Shown in pieces: positions 24,968 through 37,900 of a stretch of 64,000 nt of DNA. A program made the translations under genes and the position numbers. The DNA is from Oasisia sp. SBJ-2009 (lineage: Eukaryota; Annelida; Polychaeta; Sabellida; Siboglinidae). The first letter of the stretch is position 1; the number at the start of each line of letters is the position of its first letter. The notes under the pieces were generated by a model. That model was not told the origin of the DNA. It searched no databases and saw only the letters and a program-made list of their open reading frames with translations. The stretch lies in assembly GCA_964017155.1 (NCBI GenBank), contig OZ024865.1, forward strand, positions 34,618,938-34,682,937, given 5' to 3'.

Positions 24968-26948
24968 CTGCACAGAACATGACACTAGCTCAGCACGTAC
25001 ACCTGCACAGAACATGACACTAGCTCAGCACGTACACCTGCACATAAATGACACTAGCTCAGCACGTACACCTGCACATAAATGACACTAGCTCAGCACG
25101 TACACCTGCACATAAATGACACTAGCTCAGCACGTACACCTGCACATCAATGACACTAGCTCAGCACATACACCTACACATAAATGAAACTAGCTCAGCA
25201 CATACACCTGCACATCAATGACACTAGCTCAGCACGTACACCTGCACATAAATGACACTAGCTCAGCACGTACACCTGCACATCAATGACACTAGCTCGG
25301 CACGCACACCTGCACATAAATGACACTAGCTCAGCACGTACACCTGCACATAACATGACACTAGTTCAGCAGGTACACCTGCACAGAACATGACACTAGC
25401 TCAGCATGTACACCTGCACATAACATGACACTAGTTCAGCAGGTACACCTGCACACAACATGACACTAGCTCAGCATGTACACCTGCACATAACATGACA
25501 CTAGCTCAGCACGTACACCTGCACATACATGACACTCGCTCAGCACATACACCTGCACAGAACATGACACTAGCTCAGCACGTACACCTGCACAGAACAT
25601 GACACTAGCTCAGCACGTACACCTGCACAGAACAATACACTAGCTCAGCACGTACACCTGCACAGAACAAGACACTAGCTCAGCACGTACACCTGCACAG
25701 AACAAGACACTAGCTCAGCACGTACACCTGCACAGAACATGACACTAGCTCAGCACGTACACCTGCACAGAACATGACACTAGCTCAGCACGTACACCTG
25801 CACAGAACAAGACACTAGCTCAGCACGTACACCTGCACAGAACAAGACACTAGCTCAGCACGTACACCTGCACAGAACAAGACACTAGCTCAGCATGTAC
25901 ACCTGCACAGAAATGACACCAATTTTATAGTAACACATCAATTCTAACGTCGTAAATCTGTTTCACAAGTATTTTACCGAGAGCGATCTCTGGTTTTCAT
26001 TTGTTTGCTGGTATTTCAGTTTACAGAAGATTGTACGTGCCAGTTCCAATAAGGTGGATGCAGCATGATTAATTACTGCGTAAATGTTCAAAGAACCTTT
26101 TATGCAAGCACCAACATGAGTCAAAAGTAGTGATGAAAGATGGCCAAAGTAATGACGTTTATTGCTTATAAAATTGTTAAAAGAAAGAGAAATGTGGGCT
26201 CTACTCCCCAAGGCCAGGCTTATGACAGAGCCTCATACCTCCCCCTCAGGTAGACAGAGCCCACATTTCAACATACAACGTATAGTAGCATTACTGCTGT
26301 GGTTATAAAACCTTGTCATTAATAAGTATTATAATGTCAATCACACCGTACATTCACACCAACCCTAATCTACACTAACCACATAGTTATTTTACGAATA
26401 ATTATTTAGCCTATACCTAGAAGTGGGGCAATTACGCCACCGGTCACCGAGCCACATGTGACCGTTCCATTTTACAAAATTTACATATGGTGGCAATGAT
26501 ATTATTTCGGCACGTGCTGTTTTCAATATACGTTATTGTTCACTTACATGACTGCAGAGGTAGCATGGTTTTGAAAGGGCTACACAATTATTTGCAAAAT
26601 AACATAACCAATAACCATTGAATTTGTAGGGCACATCAAAACGCTACTTTGTTTAAAACCTGTTAACTAACATCTAACCAACAAGGACAACAAACATGCG
26701 AAACAGCTGAACAATAAACAGACAGCGCCACCTACCTGCCACTCTTTGCAACGTTCATGCATCGAGAGTTTGTACAATATATAAGCACTGTAGAGTTGAA
26801 AAACCTGAAAACACAAAAATGCAGCCCCGTATTGGTTTTACAGGAAATACAACATGTGTAACACTGACAAAGAAGTATGGCAGTATAAGTATAGTTATTT
26901 CAGTTTAGTTTTCTTCAGGCAGTAGAAGAGGTATCTGGGACGGACACA

Positions 26949-27026
<78 letters not shown>

Positions 27027-28731
27027 GATCCAGTGGTCAGTAGATGGATCTGAACTGGTCATCTCGATCTAAGACTCAACCATCTACTGACTGACCATTG
27101 CGCCCATCGACACAAACCAAAGGTCATTGTATTACCCCTGGCTGATCATCTCTGTAAAGCTGGGGAGTGACCAGAGTTGAATTACACAAATATAGCAATT
27201 GACTTCATCAGTCGCTACTGTGTCAGCCGTGAGAACAGTGCAAATACCTGCCTTAATTTGACGATAGACACATGACTGGTGGGAACCCCAATGTAATGAC
27301 CCATTAACTTCCTAAACATTGTATGTAACATGAGCAGCATGTGGCTGTAATCACCCAAAATACCAGAGGCCGACCACACTCCAGTCACTCCTTGAGGGAA
27401 ATTTCATTGGCTGACATTAAAAGAAGAGTTTTCGAAAGGGATGTGCCAGGGGTAGAGTTGGCATTGGCTTAATCAGCTGCAACGACCCACAGTGTGTAAG
27501 GATAACTGGAACCTTAAACTACCATAATCACATTCATTAGCAAATACTTAGGGTGGATGGTGGCACATGTCACAGAGAAATTGACAGGCCACAGGAAAAG
27601 CACATAACAGATAAGAACACTGCATATATAGGTGTACAGGCAGAGGATGAAAGCTGGAGCAAACATCTGCAAATATGGACTAGTAAAAGCATTTTTGACA
27701 TGTCCTTTTTAAGGAAAACACAACTGATATATGAGCTACAACTGAATCAGGTCTTTATTTAAGGTAAGATGTATTTTATACTAATATTACTCACATATCC
27801 ACCAACGAGGAACGGCAGAACAAACGTCAGACCTTTCCACATAAACGACTGGAAGCCCTCTGAAAGCACAACAAAACTCAGCATCATCAACCATTTCACA
27901 TACTTCAATAATCCGGTAATTTCGCAATCTGCACGTTTTATAATGGAAACCACCTTGATGCATGTATAATAAGGTGTGTTGCTAATCTGCATGTTTCATT
28001 TATCCAATCAAAAAACACTGGGAACCAGTGTGTGTGGATTAATATTACCTTAAGTAATTACCACGTAGCTTATCAAATGACATCTCAATTTTATTTTTAT
28101 TGCGTCACATCTTCTTAGAACATAAGTTTTCCGAATACACTATAAGTACAGCAGCTTTTAATGATATCTACATTGGTTTTTTTTTACGAAACAAGCATGA
28201 TCTTTGGCCATTTTCAAAGATATCTATGGTGGTGTTTTTCCAGAAGACCGGAATGACCTCTCATCATTCAGCAATAGTTTGCTAAATAAATTAACTTACA
28301 TAACCAAAATAATGACACGACTGCAATCAGAAGTATAAAGCTACCAATCAATGATATTAATTTAATCAGAGCTAGAGTGGATTGTGAGTGAACGTACCAA
28401 CTGTGATGTCCATGTTTCGCCTCTCTCCGAGGGAGCGCAGGCGATACAACATCCCCCGCTGGTAGTAGTACTTCACCAGCTGGACCACACCTACAACACA
28501 CAACCACACTGGACCACACCTACAACACACAACCACACTGGACCACACCTACAACACAACCACACCTACAACACACAACCACACTGGACCACACCTACAA
28601 CACAACCACACCTACAACACACAACCACACTGGACCACACCTACAACACAACCACACTGGACCACACCTACAACACAACCACACACACACTGGACCACAC
28701 CTACAACACACACACACTGGACCACACCTAC

Positions 28732-28788
<57 letters not shown>

Positions 28789-28864
28789 CCACACCTACAA
28801 CACACACTGGACCACACCTACAACACACACACTGGACCACACCTACAACACACACACACACTCA

Positions 28865-28939
<75 letters not shown>

Positions 28940-31900
28940 GACCACACCTACAACCAACACACACACACGGTCAAACTGAGGCCTTATTCAGGGGGATCAC
29001 ACCACAGTCTGGGGGTAACACCACAGTATATGGAGGTCACAACAGTCTGGGGGGCACAACACAGTCTGGGGGTCACACCAGTCTGGGGGGCACATAACAG
29101 TCTGGGGGGGGCACACTAGTGCCTTCATTGTACAGTATCACACTGCTGTGCCCAATTAAGTTTGTTTACAATATTTTTAACAAAACATTACTTGGAAAAA
29201 GGTAAGTTGAGTGAACTATATGTAAAAAGTACTTTACTTAAAACCCGTGGTGTAGGCTGTTTTTTTTATCATTAGACTGGTAAAATATGACGCAGTCTGT
29301 TTTTTCCAGAGGCCTACTGAGGCATGCCTTACATTGAAAAAATGCAACTCATGAGTTAGCTAATCTACCCCACACATTTCCATGTGGGCAACACTATATG
29401 GGGCACAGTAACTACACAGGGGCAGGCAGACTTCTGTCTGGGCTGATATCTTCCTTCAAACAGATTAAAATTATCCCTCAATTTCATTGAAGGACATCTA
29501 GCATACAATAACATCCTTTATACTTATAGAAAATGTATATTTCATTAAAACAACCATGACATTTAAAAGCACAACCTGCTAACAACATGTATTATATATG
29601 TATTGCTTGTAGCAAACAGGGGTAATATTTTTGCACTATGTAATACAGACATAACTAATACTTACTCATGTAAATGCAAAAGAGAAAGAATTGGTCCCGG
29701 AACTGGTCATATGTGTATCCATCTGGCCTGAAACAAACAAACAAACAGTTTGTATAATCACCTTCATAAATGTTCGCTGAACAAAGGATGTTGAGATGTT
29801 TTATGACATAAAATGCTCTATACCATAATCTACAAATTAAGCAATCAAAGTTGCGGCACAATAACTACATAGCAGTATGCAGACTTTTGTCTTTGATGAA
29901 TAATAATAAAGACCAAACATGATCATTTAATACAAAAATATAACCACTAATTTAGATGGAAACATCTGGCATGTAAAAATATTAAACGTTGATGGATGAT
30001 AGATAGAAGATGTACACTTGAACTAGTAGCAACAGATGTGCACTGAGTCTGATAAAACACACAGATCAAGCCACTTCTGTGAATTCTTCATTTACTTCAC
30101 AAATATCTGCAATTATGTATTTGTTCAATGTGCATGAATAGGTATGATCAGGGCCTGCATGGTAATTAAAAAAAGATTAGTCAAATGTGACATTTTAAAG
30201 TACTAACTCAGGGTGACTGTGGGACAGAGTGACACTGAACAACCTAATAGACGACTCACCATATGAGGAGAATCCCTGCGCAGGCTGTAGATATGAAATG
30301 GTGCAGTATCCACCACCCTTTGATCCTAAATATCCACGCAAACGTAAACCACATCAGCAATCATGTGATAACTGCTATAAAATATGGCTTTATGCAGGAT
30401 AAAATTGTTGCCAGCCACACATTTGTTCTGTAAGTGGACAAGTGCATGTTAACTCTTATACATGTACATACAAGCCAGGTGAGATGTTTTATGACATGAA
30501 ATACCGGGGTAAACTACAACTGCACGCATGACACCTATTTTCAAGGGATAACTGATGTGAATTGCCAATATCTATGATTTTTGAACACCTGTCTTTGCTT
30601 CTTTACCGTCCAGTGATATTTCTACCCGTCCACAATATGTTTTACCTGTCCAAGTGATGGGTGGGTGGGCCTCTGCCTAAAGTTATGTTATGCCAAATTA
30701 TTCTATATTAACAGACTACAAATTAGTTACACTAAAATCAAGAAATGTTCAGCTTGAACGTTGTTTATTTTTCAACACCCCAGTAGTAAACATTACGTCT
30801 CACTACTGCTACAACGGGTGTATTTAATTTCAAGACCTGATATAAATATTACAGGTAAAAAAACAAGTACAGGACTTTCTATAATAATAATAATACTTGC
30901 ACAGTATAAGATGTTAAAAACTGCAATATCTTCACATAGGCAAATAATTGTTTTTATATTTATTAATTAAATGCAATTACCCCAAAAATTATTTTTTTAT
31001 TAACCAAGAAATAAAATGCCAATACCACAAATATTACAGCGAATAAACATGATTTATAACACGTAATAAAAGGTAATATAATTAAAAAGGCAATGTCACA
31101 GAGGTAAAAGTGTCATGGGAAAAAAGTCTGGAAGATTTGGTAAAGTAAGGAAAAAAGTCTGGAAGATGTGGTAAAGTAAGGAAAAAAGTCTGGAAGATGT
31201 GGTAAAGTAAGGAAAAAAATCTGGAAGATTTGGTAAAGTAAGGAAAAAAGTCTGGAAAATTTGGTAAAGTAAGGAAAAAAGTCTGGACGATGTGGTAAAG
31301 TAAGGAAAAAAGTCTGGAAGATGTGGTAAAGTAAGGAAAAAAGTCTGGAAGATGTGGTAAAGTAAGGAAAAAAGTCTGGAAGATGTGGTAAAGTAAGGAA
31401 AAAAGTATGGAAGATGTGGTAAAGTAAGGAAAAAAGTCTGGAAGATTTGGTAAAGTAAGGAAAAAAGTCTGAACGATGTGGTAAAGTAAGGAAAAAAGTC
31501 TGGAAGATGTGGTAAAGTAAGGAAAAAAGTCTGGAAGATGTGGTAAAGTAAGGAAAAAAGTCTGGAAGATGTGGTAAAGTAAGGAAAAAAGTCTGGAAGA
31601 TTTGATAAAGTAAGGAAAAAAGTCTGGACGATGTGGTAAAGTAAGGAAAAAAGTCTGGAAGATGTGGTAAAGTAAGGAAAAAAGTATGGAAGATGTGGTA
31701 AAGTAAGGAAAAAAGTCTGGAAGATGTGGTAAAGTAAGGAAAAAAGTATGGAAGATGTGGCAAGTACCGACCTTGACCCGTTGACCTTGAGGATGTGTTC
31801 TCGGATGGTGAGTGTGCAGTAGTACCACACAAGCAGGAACTGGAAGAAGGCGTCTGTGACTCGGTACGGGAAGAGCCAGAGGAGACAGCCAAGGACGATG

Positions 31901-34900
31901 GTGATGAGGGTGATGTAGAGTTTGAACATCTCATAGTCCTCCTTGTACTTGAACCTGCAGATGGTGGACACCGGTCAGAACATGGGTCAATCGGTCATCT
32001 CGTCCTTATGAGGGGATGCTGATGGCATAAGTCTCAGTATCTGGGTGAAATAACACCCTTTTGAGACTTGGAAATATGGTTGAGTCCATAGCTTTAAGCA
32101 GAGACCCATCCACCTGTCATTTGGACGGGTAAAAACGAATATGGAAGGGTAGAAATATGGGTGGACGGGTAAAAAAATGGAGCAAAAAAGGTCTTCCAAA
32201 ACCATAGATATTGTTAGTTATGCCTTGAAAGTGAGCGTAAATTGTGTCACATGTGTGTTAATAGTCCTTTTCAGGGCAAAACAATACATTTAAAGTTTGT
32301 GAACTGACTTAACAGTTAACACCCACATGTCCACCAAAACACGTGTGACTGGCAATAATTTTATCCTGCATAAAGCCCTGGTTGAGTCTGCTTTAAAAAA
32401 ATCTGATTGCCTGCTAAGTAAGACTGCCTGCTTTATTTATTCATTCATTACAATTTGGTTACTGGTTTTTACTGGCTCTGGGCTGTCCAGTGAATGAGAG
32501 TATGCTTCCCAGAGAAGCCAAGATGGCGTTTAATTGAGTTAAAGGAGTAAAGCGCTTTGAGCAATCCTGAGGATTGGATACTGTGCTATATACCACTATG
32601 TGTATTAGTCCTGATTTTATACATTTGTTCTGAGGGGAATCAACCAACTGACAATGTTTTACATAACATGACGTAACGCAAAACACTACTCAAACTTGTT
32701 ACAAGGTCAATCTGAAATTCTGAACATATTTTCTGTTATTTATGAATAACCAAGAAATCATCTTCTGCCTGTGTCCGCTGTGTGTCACAGTGTGTGTATA
32801 TAGCTATACAATTGTTTACATGTTAGTTTCATTGAAACATTCACAATTTAAAGTTTCGTATAGAGAAAGTGTGATTGTTTGAGAACTAACAACATAAGTT
32901 ATAGAGACCGTCATGCCATTTGAGATGATCCCTTATGCACCACTCACTTGTCGACTTTGCTCAGCAAAGACACGTTGACTGACCCGAGAATCACCTTCAA
33001 GTAATACCTGCAAGATCACACTCAAGTTGTTAGATTCACAGAAACAAGGTACACATACTGAGAAATAGAAACAAATTAATACATATTTCTTTATATAAAA
33101 CTGTGTTATATAAAGTGGGATTTTACTATTAATCAGGGTGCTTAGCAACCTGGTGAGGATTAACCATATAAAAGTACCAATGTTTTTCCACAGCTTTTGA
33201 CTCTCCTGCGGAGAGTCCAACATTGTAAAAGTGAAGTACACGAGACAAGTCCACCAATAAGGTCACCTGTCCAATCAGGTCACCTTTACCAAGTTCCAAG
33301 GGTGCCCTTAATAGAGAGGTTTCACTTAAATAATTTCCCCGTGGCTGAGACAAGGCGTTTCTTGGCGCCCCCGGGGCGGATCACACCTCACTATTAGTCA
33401 GGTCGCTTAGCAACTAGATGGGGACAGACTGGATAAAACAGTGTTTCGTGAATTTTATTTGTTTCAATAATGTAAGTGATTTAATTTTATAACCTAATGT
33501 GTGTTTATAAATATATAAGATATGTGAAAAAAGTCTAGCGGCTGTTAGATGTCGTTTTCATAATTCGGTCAGAAAGTATAAGATCGCCAAAATTAATGGT
33601 CGTCATCAGGAGCAGGGTTCATACAGAAAGTGTGTAATCAAATTCAAGAACATTCAAGAACATTTGCGGGGGGAAATAGGACTTTTTCAAGAACATTTTC
33701 AAGAACATTCTCAAGAACATTTTATGTACAATAAAAAATTCAAACATGTCAGGTACAAACAGCAGTTTATTGAAAGAAAACAGAAAAATAACGGGTGCTG
33801 GTCCACAAAATTACTGGTCGCACTGTGTGACTTCCAAGTCCCAACAGACACTTCACACTCCCTTCAGACTCAGTGTGGCAAGTTTATTATCGAGTTCCTT
33901 CTGCACCACTTGTCATTATAACTGTATATTTGCCTATGTTGGATAACTCTCACCCTAAACATGATCAATCAGGATTCCCAGGCATATTTATGTTTCATAA
34001 ATATTGCATTTTGAGACCCAAATAGCGCTCCGATTTGTGCCAGTCGCAAGTGCAGCGGTGCATGCGTCACGACGCCGTGCACATAGACTGAGCGATAAAC
34101 AGTTTGTTTATGCCGACCGCGCTGTCTTTTCGACCGCAAAAGTCTGCTAAGACGCGCTGTTTAAAAACATAAATATGCGCAAGATGATGTTAAATGAATG
34201 AATTAACAAGATCAAATGTTGGCAAACATACGGTTATAATGGCAAAATTGAGTCTGAGGTGGGTCCGAATTCTGCATAAGTGCCCATGGCCATGTTCGTC
34301 TTGTTCGTTTCTTGCAAACATTGCATACTGCAACCTTGTCATCAGCGAGATCTTTAACTATCAAATCTTTAAATTTGATATCAACCAGCCACAAATCCCG
34401 AAACTTGCAATGTCCATGTTGGCGAGGCATGATTTAAAACGTTCCAACTTCCAACACGCGCGAATTAAAAATCTAGAATCTATTCGTAAAATGCAAATGG
34501 CGTCGCGTAGAAAAATAAAAAGCAAACACGGCCCTAATTGGTCATTCGCTCTTGAACGAACCAATAGAAAACGGTGTAGCATTAGCCTATATCAGGTGGC
34601 GCCATCTACTGAATCAAACTACCACTAATTCATCAACTCCCAACTCCCGGCTTTCCGCCATTTTGTTTGACACAATTCGCCGATTATATTCATACATTAG
34701 TGATGATTATTTGATACAATGCCAATAAATATTATCCCCTCATACAAATTGTTAGTTATGTGCATGAAAATTCGTGAAAATCAGATTCATCCAGTCAAAT
34801 TCAAGAACATTCGAGGGTACTCGAATGAAAAAATCAAATTCAAGAACATTCGAGACTTTCGGCGCCCTGTGCGAACCCTGATCAGGAGATGTATTGTTTT

Positions 34901-37900
34901 TATGGCGTTATGCGCGTTAGTCATGCATTTAATGAGAGTTCGTTGCGATATTTAGGTTAACAAATGTGTTGGCCACCTATTGGATGGTCGTTCGTCAGGG
35001 GTAAAATTCAAATTGCCTTGGTCGTTGGTCGCGTCTGCCAGGTGGTCGTTGGTGAGGGGTCGTTTATACAGCGTAGGCATTCCATCAATGAAAAAACGGT
35101 TGTAAAAAGCGGGTGGTCATTCGTGAGGGGTTCCACTGGACTACTATCCCGTTGAGTCCAACACTTTTTCAACACAACATAAAGCACAGGAAACCATTCA
35201 ACCAATAAGATCACCTGGGTAATCAGGTCACTTTTGCCAACTCCGAAGGATGACCTTAATAGTGAGGGAGGAATCACCAAAAAAAAGTCCTGTGACCGAG
35301 ACGAGGTGCCCGGTGGTGCCCCCTGGAGGACTCACCCGTTCTCGTGCGGCAGAACGTCCTCCAGTTCGTGGTACTGTTTCTTCTTGTCTCGGATGTTTTG
35401 ATCCAACTGGTTGAGTTCATTCAGTTCCTCACTGTTCAGATCTTTGCGTCGCCGAAGTCTGCAAACAACACAATTAGCATGTCAGGGGGCAAGTCAACCC
35501 AGCAAACAACGACCCGTGACTTTTCATGTTCTGTAAGTGAATTCACGACTTCAACTGGCTCAATGCACGTGTTTCCGAACGTGAATTCACCGGATTCTGT
35601 GAAAAAATTTGGTGCATTGACGCGTGTTTACTGTGAAATCATGAGTTTTTCACGTACCAGTGAAACCGGACCAGTTCTGTCCCAGTACGACTCGTGTCAA
35701 AGTCGTTCAAAAAACTAGTGACAACAGGCAGAACATGTGTATTCATGTGAATACACTTAACCCTTACTTGTGGAGCAGTAACAATTATGAACCAGTACAT
35801 ATATGACACGTGCCAAATGGTTCAGACATGGTTCCTTGTTTGCTGGGAATGGGTAAAAGATGAATTAGTAACCGTTGTGGTTTACAAGGAACACTTATGA
35901 TGATGTCTGAATGGTATATAGAGCAACAAAAGTTCATATCAATAAGTCAGAAAACAGCAACTGGGCATACCAATGGGTTAAAATGCAGCATAGGGTATAT
36001 CAATGGACTGCATAGCAGCAGGGCAGCATAGCAATAGACCGTAAAGCACCAGGGAAGCACATTAACAGGTCACAAAGCAGCAAGTAAGGGATCATCTCAC
36101 AACCAGTCTATTGCGATTTACATTCATAAGCAATCTATCTCAACCACATGGCTTTATGCAGAGACCTATCCACCCGTCATTTGGAGGGGTAAAAACCGCT
36201 GTGGACCGGTAGAAATATGGGTGGATGGGTAAAAAAATGAAGGAGCAAAAAAGGTGTTCCAAAACCATAGATATTGTCAGTTATGCCTTAGAAGTGAGTG
36301 CAAGTGATGTCACATGTGTTTGTGGTCCATTTCAGGTCATCAGACACATTTTAAAGTTTTTAAACTGGCTCAACAGTTAACTTTCCTGTGTCTACCAAAA
36401 CATGTGTGACTGGCAATAATTATTTTGGTCCTGTATCAAGCGTTGCTCAACCAGTCCATGTAAAGTTACACATCAATGTAATTTTTTTATAAAAAGTAAA
36501 CATTAAAACTTATTAGTTTATGGAAATACTATGTTTTGACTGTAATAAATCCAAAATGTTATATGATAGCACATTTAATACTCACCAGTCACGGTGCACA
36601 TACTACCCCTGAGAAGTTCAGCGACTCGAAAGACCAGGCCAGTTCTGACATTTTCAAGAGTGGCAACGTTATTTTTCAAATAATTACTTCTACCTCTTGA
36701 ACGTTAGTGTCTATATATGTGATCGCCAAAACAGTTAAATCTGGGCAGCAACAATATTATTGAATTAATTTAATGTTGATGGTTCACAAGATGATCCGCT
36801 GTATGGCACTGAGATTGATGTTCAACTTGTATCCTTTGTAAAAATATCATCACATCATGTCGTACGATTGTTGTAAATAATGTGTCAATGGTTCAGGCAT
36901 TGAATATAGTGAAAGCTAAGTATGTCACAGTGTGAAAATTTAGTTATCAATCGATCGATTAAACGATCACTGTAACCAGCAGTGCAAGGATAAGGCTAAC
37001 CAATTTGAGGGTTACAGAAGTACAAACAACATAAAGTCATAAACTGAAAGCAAAACTCTTTTATGGTTTTTAATAACTATCATTAATATATACCATTCAA
37101 ACATGTGTGAAGCATAATTCAGATGGTTCCAAAATGTTGCATGAAATCATGACGACAACAATGTTAACCAGCAATATTGATCAGTGGGTTCCAATTATTT
37201 CAACTCTTTCAACAGAGCCCTTTGTAACCCTTTATCCATATAACCTCCAAATACTACTACTAATAAACTTTATTTATACACTGGTATCCAGTATGACTGT
37301 TCAATAGTGTTTACATACTACCAGGGTTCATACAGAAAGTGTGTAATCAAATTCAAGAACATTCAAGAATATTTGGGGGGGGGGAAATAGGACTTTTTCA
37401 AGAACATTTTATACACAATAAAAAATTCAAACATGTCAGGTACAAACAGCAGTTTATTGAAAGAAAACAGAAAAATAACGGGTGCTGTCCACAGAATTAC
37501 TGGTCGCACTGTCTGACTTCCAAGTCCCAACAGACACTTCACACTCCCTTCAGTGTGATAAGTTTATTCTCGAGTTCCTTCTGCACCACTTGTCATTATA
37601 ACTGTATATTTGCCTATGTTGGATAACTCTCATCCTAAACATAATCAATCAGGATTCCCAGGCATATTGTATGTTTCATAAATATTGTATGTTTCATAAA
37701 TATTGCACCCAAATAGCGCTCCAATTTGTGCCAGTCGCAAGTGCAGTGGTGCATGTGTCATGACGCCGTGCACATAGAATGAGCGATAAACAGTTTGTTT
37801 ATGCCGGCCGCGCTGTCTTTTCGACCGCGAAAGTCTGCTAAGACGCGCTATTTAAAAACATAAATATGCGCAAGATGATGTTAAATGAATGAATTAACAA

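Noticed and set aside
28384..29097. 237-codon + strand frame rich in His and Thr
   Set aside because: Antisense of the exon 8 acceptor array and CA microsatellite.
31082..31971. Minus-strand frames of 248-291 codons rich in Phe, Leu and Pro
   Set aside because: Only the first part is TMEM120 exon 5; the rest is the 31-bp intronic repeat read past the donor.
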